Position numbers and translations under genes: made by a program. A model generated the notes under the pieces. It searched no databases, was not told the DNA's origin, and saw nothing but the letters and a program-made list of their open reading frames with translations. From Bacteroidota bacterium (lineage in GTDB: Bacteria; Bacteroidota; Bacteroidia; Bacteroidales; JAGNHN01), in NCBI GenBank assembly GCA_022710185.1, contig JAKLHK010000009.1, positions 35,627-99,626 on the forward strand: a stretch of DNA of 64,000 bases, in the 5' to 3' direction. Below are positions 8,109-16,743 of the stretch, piece by piece (the stretch's first letter is position 1; every line of letters begins with the position of its first letter).

Positions 8109-8681
8109 ATGAGAAGACCTGTAGGTGAGATCAATGCCGGGTCAATGGCGGACATCGCGTTCCTCCTGTTGATCTTCTTCCTGGTGACTACCACCATGGA
8201 TGTGGATACAGGTATCGCGCGTATCCTTCCTCCTCCTCCCGATCCCAACCAACCCATCCCGGACGTCAAAGAACGCAATATCTTCAAGGTTCTCGTGAAC
8301 CGGAACGATCAGCTCCTTGTCAGGGATAAGCCCGGCGACATCCGCTACCTTAAGGATGAAGCCAAGGAATTCCTCAGTATCCATATCGATGACGAGCGTT
8401 TCCCCGAAGTCAAGGAAGAAACCATCCCCTTGCTGGGAACCGTCTTTGTCTCCAAAGGGATCATCTCGCTCAAGAACGACCGCGGCACCTCCTACGATAT
8501 GTACATCCAGGTGCAGAACGAGCTGGCTGCCGCCGTGAACGAACTCCGCAACGAGTTGTCGCGTAAATACTTCGGAATGGACTTTGAAAAGCTGATCAAC
8601 GAGGATCAGAAAAAGGCCGTACAGCAAGCCGTCCCGATCTCGATCTCAGAAGCCGAACCTGAAAATGTAGGAGATAATTAG
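8109..8681 (+). CDS. exbD: ExbD-family biopolymer transport protein (first copy)
   Basis: ExbD is the single-pass partner of ExbB; its transmembrane Asp takes part in proton transfer. The start is ATG 8109, giving 190 residues beginning MRRPVGEINAGSMADIAF. The A-D-I-A-F-L-L-L-I-F-F-L-V-T-T-T pattern (about residues 14-28) carries the conserved Asp at the membrane entrance. A periplasmic domain follows that is longer than in E. coli ExbD and ends acidic. It lies 2 bases upstream of the second exbD gene. Paired, non-identical ExbD proteins are common in Bacteroidota and probably form a heteromeric motor. Confidence 0.9.
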   Translation: MRRPVGEINAGSMADIAFLLLIFFLVTTTMDVDTGIARILPPPPDPNQPIPDVKERNIFKVLVNRNDQLLVRDKPGDIRYLKDEAKEFLSIHIDDERFPEVKEETIPLLGTVFVSKGIISLKNDRGTSYDMYIQVQNELAAAVNELRNELSRKYFGMDFEKLINEDQKKAVQQAVPISISEAEPENVGDN

Positions 8682-8683
8682 CC

Positions 8684-9157
8684 ATGTCCAGATTCAAAAA
8701 GAAAAAAGCTGGAGGTAACCCAGGGATCTCCACCGCATCCCTTCCGGACATTATTTTCATGCTCCTGTTCTTCTTCATGGTCACCACTGTGATGAGGGAA
8801 ACAACACTGCTGGTCAAGATCAAGGCCCCTGAAGCCACGGAAGTGCAAAAACTCGAAAAAAAGTCGCTCGTCAGCTTTATCTACATCGGCCCCCCGATGA
8901 AATCAGAACTCTACGGTACCGAAAGCCGTATTCAGCTGAACGACAGCTATCATACTGTGGGCGACATCCAGGAGTTCATTGCCACCGAACGCGAAGCACG
9001 GGATGAAGTGGACCGTAAGTTCCTTACGACCTCCATGAAGGTCCATGGCGAAACCAAAATGGGAATTGTGACAGATGTCAAACAGGAACTTCGCCAGGCC
9101 GGTGCCTTCAAGATCAACTACTCAACGCGAAAAAAGCTTCACAAAGAAGGCCTTTGA
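8684..9157 (+). CDS. exbD: ExbD-family biopolymer transport protein (second copy)
   Basis: The 157-residue product opens with a Lys-rich cytoplasmic tail (MSRFKKKKAGG), then the family segment S-L-P-D-I-I-F-M-L-L-F-F-F-M-V-T-T with the conserved membrane Asp near residue 22. A periplasmic domain of about 115 residues follows. It differs clearly from the first copy, so this is an old duplication rather than a recent one. It is the last gene of the exbB operon; a hairpin terminator follows within 20 bases. Confidence 0.9.
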   Translation: MSRFKKKKAGGNPGISTASLPDIIFMLLFFFMVTTVMRETTLLVKIKAPEATEVQKLEKKSLVSFIYIGPPMKSELYGTESRIQLNDSYHTVGDIQEFIATEREARDEVDRKFLTTSMKVHGETKMGIVTDVKQELRQAGAFKINYSTRKKLHKEGL

Positions 9158-9175
9158 CGCAGGATATGAAATATG

Positions 9176-9210
9176 AAACGGCTGCCCCTTCTTGGGTGCA
9201 GCCGTTTTTT
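9176..9210 (+). terminator. Rho-independent terminator after the exbB-exbD operon
   Basis: A 10-bp stem AAACGGCTGC (9176-9185) pairs with GCAGCCGTTT (9198-9207) around a 12-base loop and runs into six T residues. Confidence 0.9.
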
Positions 9211-9268
9211 ATGTCTCTCCGACAACCCGCCCTAACCTGACCTGAACTCCCCCTATCCCAAAAACCTG

Positions 9269-10189
9269 ATGCTCCACCCACATAGGCCTTCCGGTGCCAT
9301 CCTCCTCTTCCTCATCATCTGGCTGCTATGCATCCTGGCCTTCTCCGGACTGGCCCTGCTCCTGGGAAGCGCCGTGTTCGGCATGGAGGTGGTTAGCGCA
9401 GGAGCCGCCGCGGTCGATCTGCCCGGGGGCCTGTCCTGGCTGCGCACCGGACAACTGATCAACCAGGTGGGAGTGTTCTTCGTACCTTCCTTCATTACCG
9501 CCCTGGCCCTGTACGGCCGCCGTGGCGCGGCCGCCGCCCTGAGGCTGCAGACCCGCACCCTCGCCATCCCCTGGCTCACCGCCCTTCTGCTGCTTCCCAT
9601 GGCATTGCCTGCGCTGAATGTGGTGATTGAATGGAACGCCTCCCTGGACCTGCCCGCAGCCCTGGACGGAATGGAAGGCTGGATGCGCAAACAGGAAGCC
9701 CAGGCCACCGCCCTCAGTGATGCCTTTCTCTCGGACATGGGCCCCACCAGCCTCCTCCTGAACATCCTTATCATGGCCCTGATCCCCGGCCTGGGAGAAG
9801 AACTGCTGTTCAGGGGTACCCTGCAGCCGCTGCTGATCCGCTGGACCCGCAGCAGCCACCTGGGCGTGACGCTATCCGCCATAGCCTTCAGCGCCCTCCA
9901 CCTGCAGTTCTTCGGATTCTTCCCCAGGATGCTGCTGGGCCTGCTGCTGGGATATGCCTTCCTCTGGACCCGCAACCTCTGGGTGCCGGTACTTATGCAT
10001 ACCCTTAACAACCTGGCCGTAGTACTGGTGTATTGGCTGCATGCCCGCGGTACGATAACACAGGACCCCGAAACCCTCAGCCTGCCCTTTGAGGGATGGT
10101 TCGTGGCTTTCAGCCTTATGTTGACCTTCCTTGGCCTCCGCATGCTCTGGCAACGAAGGCAGACCACCCCTGGCGACGGCACAGCATAG
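9269..10189 (+). CDS. CPBP family intramembrane metalloprotease (CAAX protease-like)
   Basis: The 306-residue membrane protein has about eight hydrophobic helices. The CPBP/Abi motifs are present: motif 1 EELLFRG at about residues 175-181, motif 2 with F-S-A-L-H at about 206-210, and motif 3 with M-H-T-L-N-N at about 249-254. These supply the Glu and His residues of the proposed metal centre. The family includes Rce1-like prenyl-protein proteases and bacteriocin-immunity proteins; the substrate here cannot be told. The gene is preceded by the exbD terminator and followed by dusB 42 bases later. Confidence 0.87.
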   Translation: MLHPHRPSGAILLFLIIWLLCILAFSGLALLLGSAVFGMEVVSAGAAAVDLPGGLSWLRTGQLINQVGVFFVPSFITALALYGRRGAAAALRLQTRTLAIPWLTALLLLPMALPALNVVIEWNASLDLPAALDGMEGWMRKQEAQATALSDAFLSDMGPTSLLLNILIMALIPGLGEELLFRGTLQPLLIRWTRSSHLGVTLSAIAFSALHLQFFGFFPRMLLGLLLGYAFLWTRNLWVPVLMHTLNNLAVVLVYWLHARGTITQDPETLSLPFEGWFVAFSLMLTFLGLRMLWQRRQTTPGDGTA

Positions 10190-10231
10190 GAAATACGGGC
10201 GTTCACAATAAATAATGACTAAGGCCCCTGT

Positions 10232-11206
10232 ATGCATATCGGACCCCTGTTGATCGACCGTAAGACTCCCCTGCTGGCCGCCCCTATGGAGGACATCACC
10301 GACCCTCCCTTCCGTGCACTCTGCCGTCAGCATGGAGCGGATATGGTCTTCACCGAGTTCGCCTCTTCGGAAGGCCTGTTGCGGGAAGCCCGCAAGACAC
10401 TCAACAAGCTGGATGTGCTCGAAAACGAACGTCCGGTGGGGATACAGCTTTTCGGCCACCGGGTGGAAGCCATGGTGGAAGCGGCCCGCATTACCGAAGC
10501 AGCCGGCCCCGATGTGATCGACCTCAACTTCGGCTGCCCGGTGAAGAAGGTGATCGCCAAGGGCGCAGGGGCTGCGATGCTCAAGGATCCCGACCGCATG
10601 GTGAGCATCGCCTCAGCCGTGGTCCAGGCGGTTAAGGTACCCGTTACCGTAAAGACCCGCATCGGTTGGGACGATTCGCTCAAGCCCATCGTGGAGGTTG
10701 CCGAACGCCTTCAGGATGCAGGAATATCCATGATCTCCATCCACGGGCGCACCGCCAGGCAATTATACGGTGGCACAGCCGACTGGTCCATGATCGCCGA
10801 GGTGAAGAACAACCCGCGTATGCACATCCCCATCATAGGCAATGGGGACGTGATCTCCCCGGAAACTGCCCGGGAGAAGCTGGACCGCTACGGGGTGGAC
10901 GGACTGATGATCGGCCGGGCGATGATCGGCTACCCGTGGATATTCAGGGAAGTACGCTCCTTTCTTGAAACCGGGACGGCCTGCGCACCTCCTACCCTTG
11001 CCGAACGCCTCGAAGTGAGCCTGGGTCACCTGGAACGCTCCATCTCACGCAAGGGCGAACGCCTGGCAGTGTTGGAGATCCGAAAGCACTATGCCAGGTA
11101 CTTCAAAGGGCTCCCGGACTTCAAACCCTTCAAGCTCCAGCTGATGAAAACCGAAACTCTGGACCAGGTGAAGGAGGTGTTCGGGGAAATCGGGAGAGCG
11201 TATTAG
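10232..11206 (+). CDS. dusB: tRNA-dihydrouridine synthase
   Basis: Dus enzymes reduce uridines in tRNA to dihydrouridine using FMN and NADPH. The 324-residue product shows the TIM-barrel start L-A-A-P-M-E-D-I-T-D-x-x-F-R, the catalytic region N-F-G-C-P-V-K-K-V with the general acid Cys near residue 103, the phosphate-binding I-H-G-R-T-A-R-Q segment, and I-G-N-G-D-V near the C-terminal FMN site. Length and motif spacing fit the DusB group. No partner gene is apparent; Fis, the neighbour in enterobacteria, is absent as expected. Confidence 0.93.
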   Translation: MHIGPLLIDRKTPLLAAPMEDITDPPFRALCRQHGADMVFTEFASSEGLLREARKTLNKLDVLENERPVGIQLFGHRVEAMVEAARITEAAGPDVIDLNFGCPVKKVIAKGAGAAMLKDPDRMVSIASAVVQAVKVPVTVKTRIGWDDSLKPIVEVAERLQDAGISMISIHGRTARQLYGGTADWSMIAEVKNNPRMHIPIIGNGDVISPETAREKLDRYGVDGLMIGRAMIGYPWIFREVRSFLETGTACAPPTLAERLEVSLGHLERSISRKGERLAVLEIRKHYARYFKGLPDFKPFKLQLMKTETLDQVKEVFGEIGRAY

Positions 11207-11279
11207 AGTTTGAAGTGAAAAGTGACCGGGGCGAGCATCCCTTCAGGCAATCACATCGTAATGAATCTGGACCGGATTA

Positions 11280-11918
11280 TCATATCCCCTTCAGCCGGCC
11301 TTCTTCAGTGAAAAGGGAGGCCAGCTCCATTCCTTCCTTCAGCCAGATAGCCTTCATCCCGACCTGCCGGGCGCCTTCCACGTTTTCCAGGCGGTCGTCG
11401 ATGAACACCGAGGCCGAAGGATCCAGGGCAAACCGGTGCATGAGGATGCGGTAAATCTCCGGGCCGGGCTTCAGGCATCCTTCCTGAAAGGAAAACACCA
11501 ATCCATCGAAAAGACCAGCCAGCCCCTCAGGGCCATAGGCAAGGCGCAGGTCCTCTGTGTAACGGTCGTAGTGGGCACCGTTGGAGTTACTGAGCAGATA
11601 GCAGTGGTAGTGCCTGCGGACCTTGCACAGCAGTTCCGCCCGATGAGGGGGGAGCTCTCCAAGCATGAGGTTCCAGGCATGCTGGAGGTCTGCAATGCTC
11701 GTGTCCTTGCCCATCAATACTTTCAAGCGGTGAAAAAAGTCCGGTGTTTCCAGCCGGCCCGCTTCATAGTCCATGATGTGCCGCATCGCTTCCGGCCAGT
11801 ATGTTTCCAGTACCTCCCCCTCCGGGAGCAGCGCCTGAAATGCCTGACTGCTGCGCTCCGGGTGAAGGTCGAGCACCACGCCTCCGAAATCCAGAACAAG
11901 ATTACCTAAGTGCACCAT
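11280..11918 (-). CDS. HAD superfamily (subfamily IA) hydrolase
   Basis: With the ATG at 11918 the product has 212 residues and starts just before HAD motif I. A TTG 27 bases upstream is a less likely start. Motif I reads LDFGGVVLD; the first Asp is the nucleophile, but the second Asp of the usual DxD is replaced by Gly. Motif II is L-L-S-N-S-N, motif III is the Lys in LKPGPEIY, and motif IV is the acidic IDDRLEN. An alpha-helical cap of about 70 residues follows motif I. DxG in motif I is common in YihX-like alpha-D-glucose-1-phosphate phosphatases, so a sugar-phosphate phosphatase is plausible. It is transcribed away from tRNA-Met. Confidence 0.88.
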   Translation of the reverse strand: MVHLGNLVLDFGGVVLDLHPERSSQAFQALLPEGEVLETYWPEAMRHIMDYEAGRLETPDFFHRLKVLMGKDTSIADLQHAWNLMLGELPPHRAELLCKVRRHYHCYLLSNSNGAHYDRYTEDLRLAYGPEGLAGLFDGLVFSFQEGCLKPGPEIYRILMHRFALDPSASVFIDDRLENVEGARQVGMKAIWLKEGMELASLFTEEGRLKGI

Positions 11919-11930
11919 CTGCGGGAAGTG

Positions 11931-11960
11931 TTGTACTGCCTGCAAAAATGCGTAAATTTG
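11931..11960 (+). promoter_or_regulatory. Promoter of tRNA-Met
   Basis: TTG (11931-11933) and TAAATTTG (11953-11960) are separated by 19 bases, a near-ideal Bacteroidota -33/-7 pair. The tRNA begins 33 bases downstream. Confidence 0.65.
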
Positions 11961-11992
11961 CCATCCTGTTACTCAGGGGATGCCAATCCCAA

Positions 11993-12065
11993 GGGCCTAT
12001 AGCTCAGTGGTCAGAGCAACTGACTCATAATCAGTCGGTCCCTGGTTCAAGTCCAGGTGGGCCCA
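11993..12065 (+). tRNA. tRNA-Met (anticodon CAT)
   Basis: A class I cloverleaf folds well. The acceptor pairs 11993-11999 with 12058-12064, the discriminator is A at 12065, the anticodon CAT is at 12026-12028 on a 5-bp stem (ACTGA/TCAGT), and the T arm is CCTGG/CCAGG. CCA is not encoded. The sequence looks like elongator tRNA-Met. A tRNA-Ile with CAU later modified to lysidine cannot be fully excluded from the anticodon alone. Confidence 0.93.
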
Positions 12066-12066
12066 C

Positions 12067-12117
12067 AAAAACAGCGCGAGTGTGAGGAGCGAGAGCGACG
12101 AACACCGCGCTGTTTTT
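12067..12117 (+). terminator. Hairpin terminator downstream of tRNA-Met
   Basis: AAAAACAGCGCG (12067-12078) pairs with CGCGCTGTTTTT (12106-12117), extended inside by GTGT/ACAC, and ends in a T run. It lies 2 bases after the tRNA and shares its right arm with the first copy of a 71-bp tandem repeat. Confidence 0.65.
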
Positions 12118-12252
12118 ACCTCTTGCTCGCACTCAAACTCCCTCCTTTCCACTTCCCCAGCGAGAGCGACGAACACCGCGCTGTTTTTACCTCTTGCTCG
12201 CACTCAAACTCCCTCCTTTCCACTTCCCCAGCGAGAGCGACGAACACCGCGC
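12088..12252. repeat. 71-bp direct tandem repeat, about 2.3 copies
   Basis: Units start at 12088, 12159 and 12230 (partial) with a period of exactly 71 bases and almost no divergence. Each unit opens with AGCGAGAGCGACGAACACCG and carries the right arm of the tRNA terminator hairpin. The near identity suggests a recent duplication. The array fills the space between tRNA-Met and the end of the convergent transporter gene. Confidence 0.9.
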
Positions 12253-12260
12253 GGGTTTCC

Positions 12261-13568
12261 CTATTCCCCTTCTTCGGGAGATTTTTCTTTTACAAATACC
12301 ACGCTCACCGCGCCCAATATCATCAGCACACCTGCCATAAGCAACGAAAGCATAGGGTTGCCGTGGAAGAAATACTTCAGAATGAGCCCTCCGAAGATGC
12401 CGTTCACGATCTGTGGTATGGTGATCGACATATTGAAGAGCCCCATATACAATCCCATCCTTTCCGGAGGGATGCTGCTGGCCAGCAGCGCATAGGGCAT
12501 TGCCAGGATGCTTCCCCAGGCGATACCGATCCCCACCATCGGGAGCAATAGCATTATTGGATCACGGATTATGAAAAAAGACAGGAAAGATAACCCTCCC
12601 AGGCTCAGGGCCAGGGCGTGGGTAAAGCGTTTGCCGATCCTTCTTGCGATCAGCGGAAGGCTCAGGGCTATGAGTGCGGAAACACCATTGTACACCCCGA
12701 AAAGGATACCCACCCAGTTTCCCGCTTCCTGGTAAGCCGGACTGTTGGGATCGCTGGTACCAAAGAGGTTCATCGCCACCGCCGGCGTGGTATACACCCA
12801 CATCGAGAAGAGGGCGAACCAGGAGAAGAACTGCACGATCAGCAGCTGCCACATCGTCCGGGGAATGTAGAAACCCTTTGATTTCACACTCTTTTCTGCC
12901 TTCTTTTCGGCATAGAACGCTGGCGGATATTCCGATGTAGTGGAAATAGTCCAAAGGATGGCGGACAGCAGGACAGCTGCACCGAAATAAAACGAGAACA
13001 CGACATTGGGGGGTACAAGACCCTTGCCTTCCGCTGTTGAGGAAATTCCAATCCATTCGCTCAGGATGTAAGGCAGCCAGGATCCCACCACAGCCCCTAT
13101 GCCGATGAGCAGGGTCTGAACGGAAAAACCCAGGGTATGCTGCTCCTCCGGAAGTTTATCGGCCACCAGGGCCCTGAAGGGTTCCATAGAAATATTGATG
13201 GAGGCGTCCATGATCATCAGAAGGCCGCCGCCTATGAACATCGGGGCAATGAAGGTGGCCAGATGGGGGGCATTGGGCATCAGGATAAGGGCCGTGCTGG
13301 TGAGCAGGGCCCCCGCCAGGAAATATGGACGACGGCGGCCCAGACGGTTCCAGGTGCGGTCGCTGAAATAACCTACGATAGGCTGTACTATCATCCCCGT
13401 GATGGGGGCCACCAGCCAGAACCAGCTCAACTCGTGGAGGTCAGCCCCAAAAGTGAGCAGGATGCGGGAAGCGTTGGCATTCTGCAATGCGAAACCGAAC
13501 TGTATCCCCAGAAAGCCCATACTCATATTAATGATCTGGGCGAGGCTCAGGCGAGGCTTGGTACTCAT
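12261..13568 (-). CDS. MFS sugar transporter (SLC45/GPH-like, probable maltose uptake)
   Basis: A 435-residue inner-membrane transporter with about 12 hydrophobic segments. After helix 2 it has P-I-V-G-Y-F-S-D-R-T-W-N-R-L-G-R-R-R-P, the MFS/GPH loop motif typical of the SLC45-like disaccharide transporters. The first segment G-F-x-G-I-Q-F-G-F-x-L-Q-N-A-N is a hallmark of Bacteroidota maltose transporters of this group. It lies 48 bases downstream of the secreted amylase gene in the same direction and next to susC-susD-susE. The likely role is to import maltose or maltodextrin released by the amylase from periplasm to cytoplasm. The substrate is inferred from context. Confidence 0.85.
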   Translation of the reverse strand: MSTKPRLSLAQIINMSMGFLGIQFGFALQNANASRILLTFGADLHELSWFWLVAPITGMIVQPIVGYFSDRTWNRLGRRRPYFLAGALLTSTALILMPNAPHLATFIAPMFIGGGLLMIMDASINISMEPFRALVADKLPEEQHTLGFSVQTLLIGIGAVVGSWLPYILSEWIGISSTAEGKGLVPPNVVFSFYFGAAVLLSAILWTISTTSEYPPAFYAEKKAEKSVKSKGFYIPRTMWQLLIVQFFSWFALFSMWVYTTPAVAMNLFGTSDPNSPAYQEAGNWVGILFGVYNGVSALIALSLPLIARRIGKRFTHALALSLGGLSFLSFFIIRDPIMLLLPMVGIGIAWGSILAMPYALLASSIPPERMGLYMGLFNMSITIPQIVNGIFGGLILKYFFHGNPMLSLLMAGVLMILGAVSVVFVKEKSPEEGE

Positions 13569-13616
13569 ATCAGTACAGGATATTGAATCAGATTGAATAG
13601 TGTATTACCTTCTCAA

Positions 13617-16448
13617 CTATCTGACGATCAGCTTCTCTGTCTCGCTGCGCCCATCATGGGTGATGGTACATAAGTAGGTTCCGACGGCCAGATTGATCCC
13701 TAAATCGCTCACGGGGACGACGACCCTTCCTTTCACCGTCAGTTCAACGGAACCAACACTGCGGCCTGCAAGATCGCTCAGCTCCAACTTCGCTTTGCCC
13801 TCCATTCCATCGGGGAGCTCAACGTAAAAGCTGATGTCACCGGAAGAAGGATTGGGGTAGACATGAAGCATCCCCTGCTCAAACTGGGGCGGGAGCCGCC
13901 ATATCGGCTCCACTCCTGCCGGGGGCTCCAGCCTTTTATCTGTAAAAAGATGGAATTGACCCGGCGCAAGGTCAATGGTGTAGGAGGTCGTCTTCAGTCT
14001 TAGCGAGTCCCCGCTGAAGTGATCGTACCACATCCCCGCCGAAGGGAAGGTAAGCTCCGTTTCCTGGGCAGTGACCTCGAAATTTCCGACGATGAGCGCA
14101 TTCATATCCGGATGGCGCAGCACCACCTGCTTCACCCCGCTCACCAGGGAAATGTCGTAGTCCCCGGTATGAAAGGCTTCCGTACTGCCCCTCAGGTCGT
14201 TCATGGCGGAATAGAAGGAATAGAGCGCCCGCCGGTGCGTGTGGCCGAAATAGTCCCAGCGCACCGGCTTTTCCCCGGTGCGCCCGTTGTAGTCGATAGA
14301 GTAATCGTATCCCAGCTCGCCGAACTGCCATATCATCCTGGGTCCGGGCAGGCCCAGCAGAAAGAGGGCGCTGAGCTGCATGCGCTGGAGCGCCACCACG
14401 CTGTCCTTGATGTGGTAGCCCCCATTGGAAGCGCCCCATTGCAGGGCTTTGTACATCAGCCGTTCCTCATCGTGGCTCTCAGCATACCCTATGGCCCGCG
14501 GGGCAGAGAAACCACGATATTTCCACGACATCCAGTTCAGGTCCGATTTGTTCCCCCCATTATAACCCATCACGCCTTCGGCAAAGGCATGGTTGTGGTT
14601 CGACCACAGCATCATCCCGCGCGACTGCAGCTCCACTTCCTCGGTATTGTCCGCAAAATGCTCCAGGATCACCAGGGCCATGGGGTTTACCGACCACACC
14701 GTATCGGCATAGCCACTCAGGATGGCGATGCGGCTGGCATCATACTGGGCCATGGCACTGGCATTGCCCAGGGTGTATCGCTGGGTGAAACCCTTGGAAA
14801 GGTCGAAACGGAAGCCGTCCACGCGGAACTCCTCCAGCCAGTATTTCAGCGCCCGGCCCACCAGCCGGCGGGTGGCGGCACTCTCATGGTTCATGTCGTA
14901 CCCCACGTTGAAGTCGTGACGTGGGGTCATATTGTAGAAGGGACTGGCTGCGGAAGGGCGGTTGTTGGCCTTGTCCCAGTAAAGCTGGACATAGGGTCCC
15001 GACCCGAAGGTGTGATTGTAGACCACGTCCAGGATTACGGCGATGCCCAGGCTGTGCAGGGTGTCGACCAGCCGCTTCAGGTCATTGGGCCTGCCGTAGT
15101 ATTTATCCACGGCGAAGTAGAAGTTTGGATTGTAGCCCCAGCTGAGGTTGCCTTCAAACTCGTTCACTGGCATGAGCTCTACGGCGTTCACCCCCAGGCG
15201 CTTGAGGTACCCCAGGCTGTCGATGACGCCCTGGAAGTTCTGCTTGACTGAAAAATCCCTGACCAGCAGCTCATACACTACGAGCTTATCCTGTGGAGGT
15301 GGTGTAAATTGGGTAGTCTGCCATGCATACGCCTCGGGTTGCAGCTGAATTACGCTGGCGATGCCGCTGGTCTTGCCGGCAGGATAGGGGATGAGGCCGG
15401 GATAGGAAGAAGCCGGGATCCAGGCATCGTTCCATGGGTCGCTCACTTTATGGGCATAGGGATCCCCTATCCGGATCTCTCCATCCACAAGGTATTGATA
15501 GATATACTCTTTTGCCGGATCCAGCCCTTTCACCCGCTTCCAGTAATACTGCAAGTCGGGCGTACGGGCCATATAGCCTGCGGTATCAAGCTCCCATGCG
15601 GTAAAATCGCCGATCAGGAACACATGCTGCTTTTGAGGGGCATACAGGCAAAGGATGGCCTCGCCCGTTCCACCGGGATTGAACCCCGGCCTGACCCCTG
15701 CCGGCAAGGGGGCAATGGTCAGGGGCGGGCGGATGAAGAAGTAGAAGGAGTCCGCCACGCTGTTCAGCGAATCTTTAGCCACTCCACTGACGGTATACTT
15801 GCCTTCCCCGGCAGCCACGAGGGTCCAGGCCAGGGAGTCGCCCGTGCCTGAGACCAGCAGGCTGTCGTTAAGGAACAGAAAGAGGGAATCCGCCGCCTGG
15901 GCGCGAAGGAGCAGGTCGAGGGTGTCCCCGGCTTCCGGAAGCAGGAAGCCTGAAGCGGGGGCATTGAGCGAAGCATTCAACCCGTATTCAAAAAGTTCAA
16001 TGAAGATATCCCCTCCACTGGCCGTCTTTCCTTCATAATAACCCCCGTTGTTCACCGGCAGATCGCTGCGGAACACCATGGCCATCTTCAGTATCTTCTC
16101 CCCTGCCGGCACCCCGTAATAGGCCCTCACACTTGGTCCTACCTCCAGCTTGTACAGGGTGGAGCCTATCTTGGTCAGCCTCGTCTCAGGCGTGTTCTGT
16201 CCCCAGCCGGTCTTGACGTACTTCCAATCGGATGCCGACACACTGGCTTCGGTGATCACCCCGGTATGTGCATAAACATCGCCGGAATAGGTGGCCAACC
16301 CGGCATTCCCCTCGCTGCTGTTGAAATAAACCACCACGGCATCCTGGTCGGTGGGAAAGGCCGGGTTCGTAGTCACCAACTGGGCTGAAACGAGGGCCGG
16401 AAGGAAAACGATAAACAGGATGGATATGCTTCTGAACGGATAATGCAT
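13617..16448 (-). CDS. Secreted GH13 alpha-amylase family enzyme with T9SS sorting domain
   Basis: I start it at ATG 16448 (943 residues), because a signal peptide then begins at residue 1 and ends near VSAQ. Residues about 20-170 form a beta-rich module like those in other Bacteroidota amylases; residues about 270-360 resemble a CBM48-type domain. The GH13 barrel follows with region I DVVYNH, region II GFRFDLSKG (nucleophile Asp near 549), region III ILEHF (acid Glu near 595) and region IV ESHDEE. The last ~80 residues are a type A T9SS domain ending in E-K-L-I-V-R. It should degrade alpha-glucans (starch, glycogen or pullulan) at the cell surface and feed SusCDE and the MFS transporter. Exact bond specificity is not readable. 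Confidence 0.93.
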   Translation of the reverse strand: MHYPFRSISILFIVFLPALVSAQLVTTNPAFPTDQDAVVVYFNSSEGNAGLATYSGDVYAHTGVITEASVSASDWKYVKTGWGQNTPETRLTKIGSTLYKLEVGPSVRAYYGVPAGEKILKMAMVFRSDLPVNNGGYYEGKTASGGDIFIELFEYGLNASLNAPASGFLLPEAGDTLDLLLRAQAADSLFLFLNDSLLVSGTGDSLAWTLVAAGEGKYTVSGVAKDSLNSVADSFYFFIRPPLTIAPLPAGVRPGFNPGGTGEAILCLYAPQKQHVFLIGDFTAWELDTAGYMARTPDLQYYWKRVKGLDPAKEYIYQYLVDGEIRIGDPYAHKVSDPWNDAWIPASSYPGLIPYPAGKTSGIASVIQLQPEAYAWQTTQFTPPPQDKLVVYELLVRDFSVKQNFQGVIDSLGYLKRLGVNAVELMPVNEFEGNLSWGYNPNFYFAVDKYYGRPNDLKRLVDTLHSLGIAVILDVVYNHTFGSGPYVQLYWDKANNRPSAASPFYNMTPRHDFNVGYDMNHESAATRRLVGRALKYWLEEFRVDGFRFDLSKGFTQRYTLGNASAMAQYDASRIAILSGYADTVWSVNPMALVILEHFADNTEEVELQSRGMMLWSNHNHAFAEGVMGYNGGNKSDLNWMSWKYRGFSAPRAIGYAESHDEERLMYKALQWGASNGGYHIKDSVVALQRMQLSALFLLGLPGPRMIWQFGELGYDYSIDYNGRTGEKPVRWDYFGHTHRRALYSFYSAMNDLRGSTEAFHTGDYDISLVSGVKQVVLRHPDMNALIVGNFEVTAQETELTFPSAGMWYDHFSGDSLRLKTTSYTIDLAPGQFHLFTDKRLEPPAGVEPIWRLPPQFEQGMLHVYPNPSSGDISFYVELPDGMEGKAKLELSDLAGRSVGSVELTVKGRVVVPVSDLGINLAVGTYLCTITHDGRSETEKLIVR

Positions 16449-16619
16449 AGCTAATGAATTGACTGTCAAGTGCACTGACGGAAAACACTCCCTGCTAAAC
16501 TGGCGTGCCCTGGACCGGTATCCTCCGACAGGGCCGAAAAGTAAAGGTATCACTTTTTACCCGTGGGATGCCGTCCGTCTCGAGCTGGGGTGATTACATT
16601 CAAATAACGAGATGCTTAA

Positions 16620-16652
16620 TTTGGTACAAACCTATGTCTGTGCTTATATTTG
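16620..16652 (+). promoter_or_regulatory. Promoter of the susC-susD-susE operon
   Basis: TTTG (16620-16623) and TATATTTG (16645-16652) lie 21 bases apart and match both Bacteroidota consensus boxes. The predicted leader to the ATG at 16744 is about 85 bases. The divergent amylase gene begins at 16448, so this intergenic region probably coordinates both sides. No adjacent SusR-type regulator is present. Confidence 0.65.
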
Positions 16653-16743
16653 CGCGTCATGGCGGGCTGAGGGCAAACGGTCCGGCGCGCCTGGCACACC
16701 CTCCTACAGGTGTTGGATCGGGATGAATGAAAAAACACTTACC

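Noticed and set aside
11993..12065. tRNA-Ile with CAU anticodon
   Set aside because: The stem sequences look like elongator tRNA-Met; the alternative cannot be fully excluded without comparison of identity elements.
14019..15251. 410-codon plus-strand frame inside the amylase gene
   Set aside because: It is fully antisense to the GH13 catalytic domain, whose motifs are unmistakable; long shadow frames are expected in GC-rich DNA.
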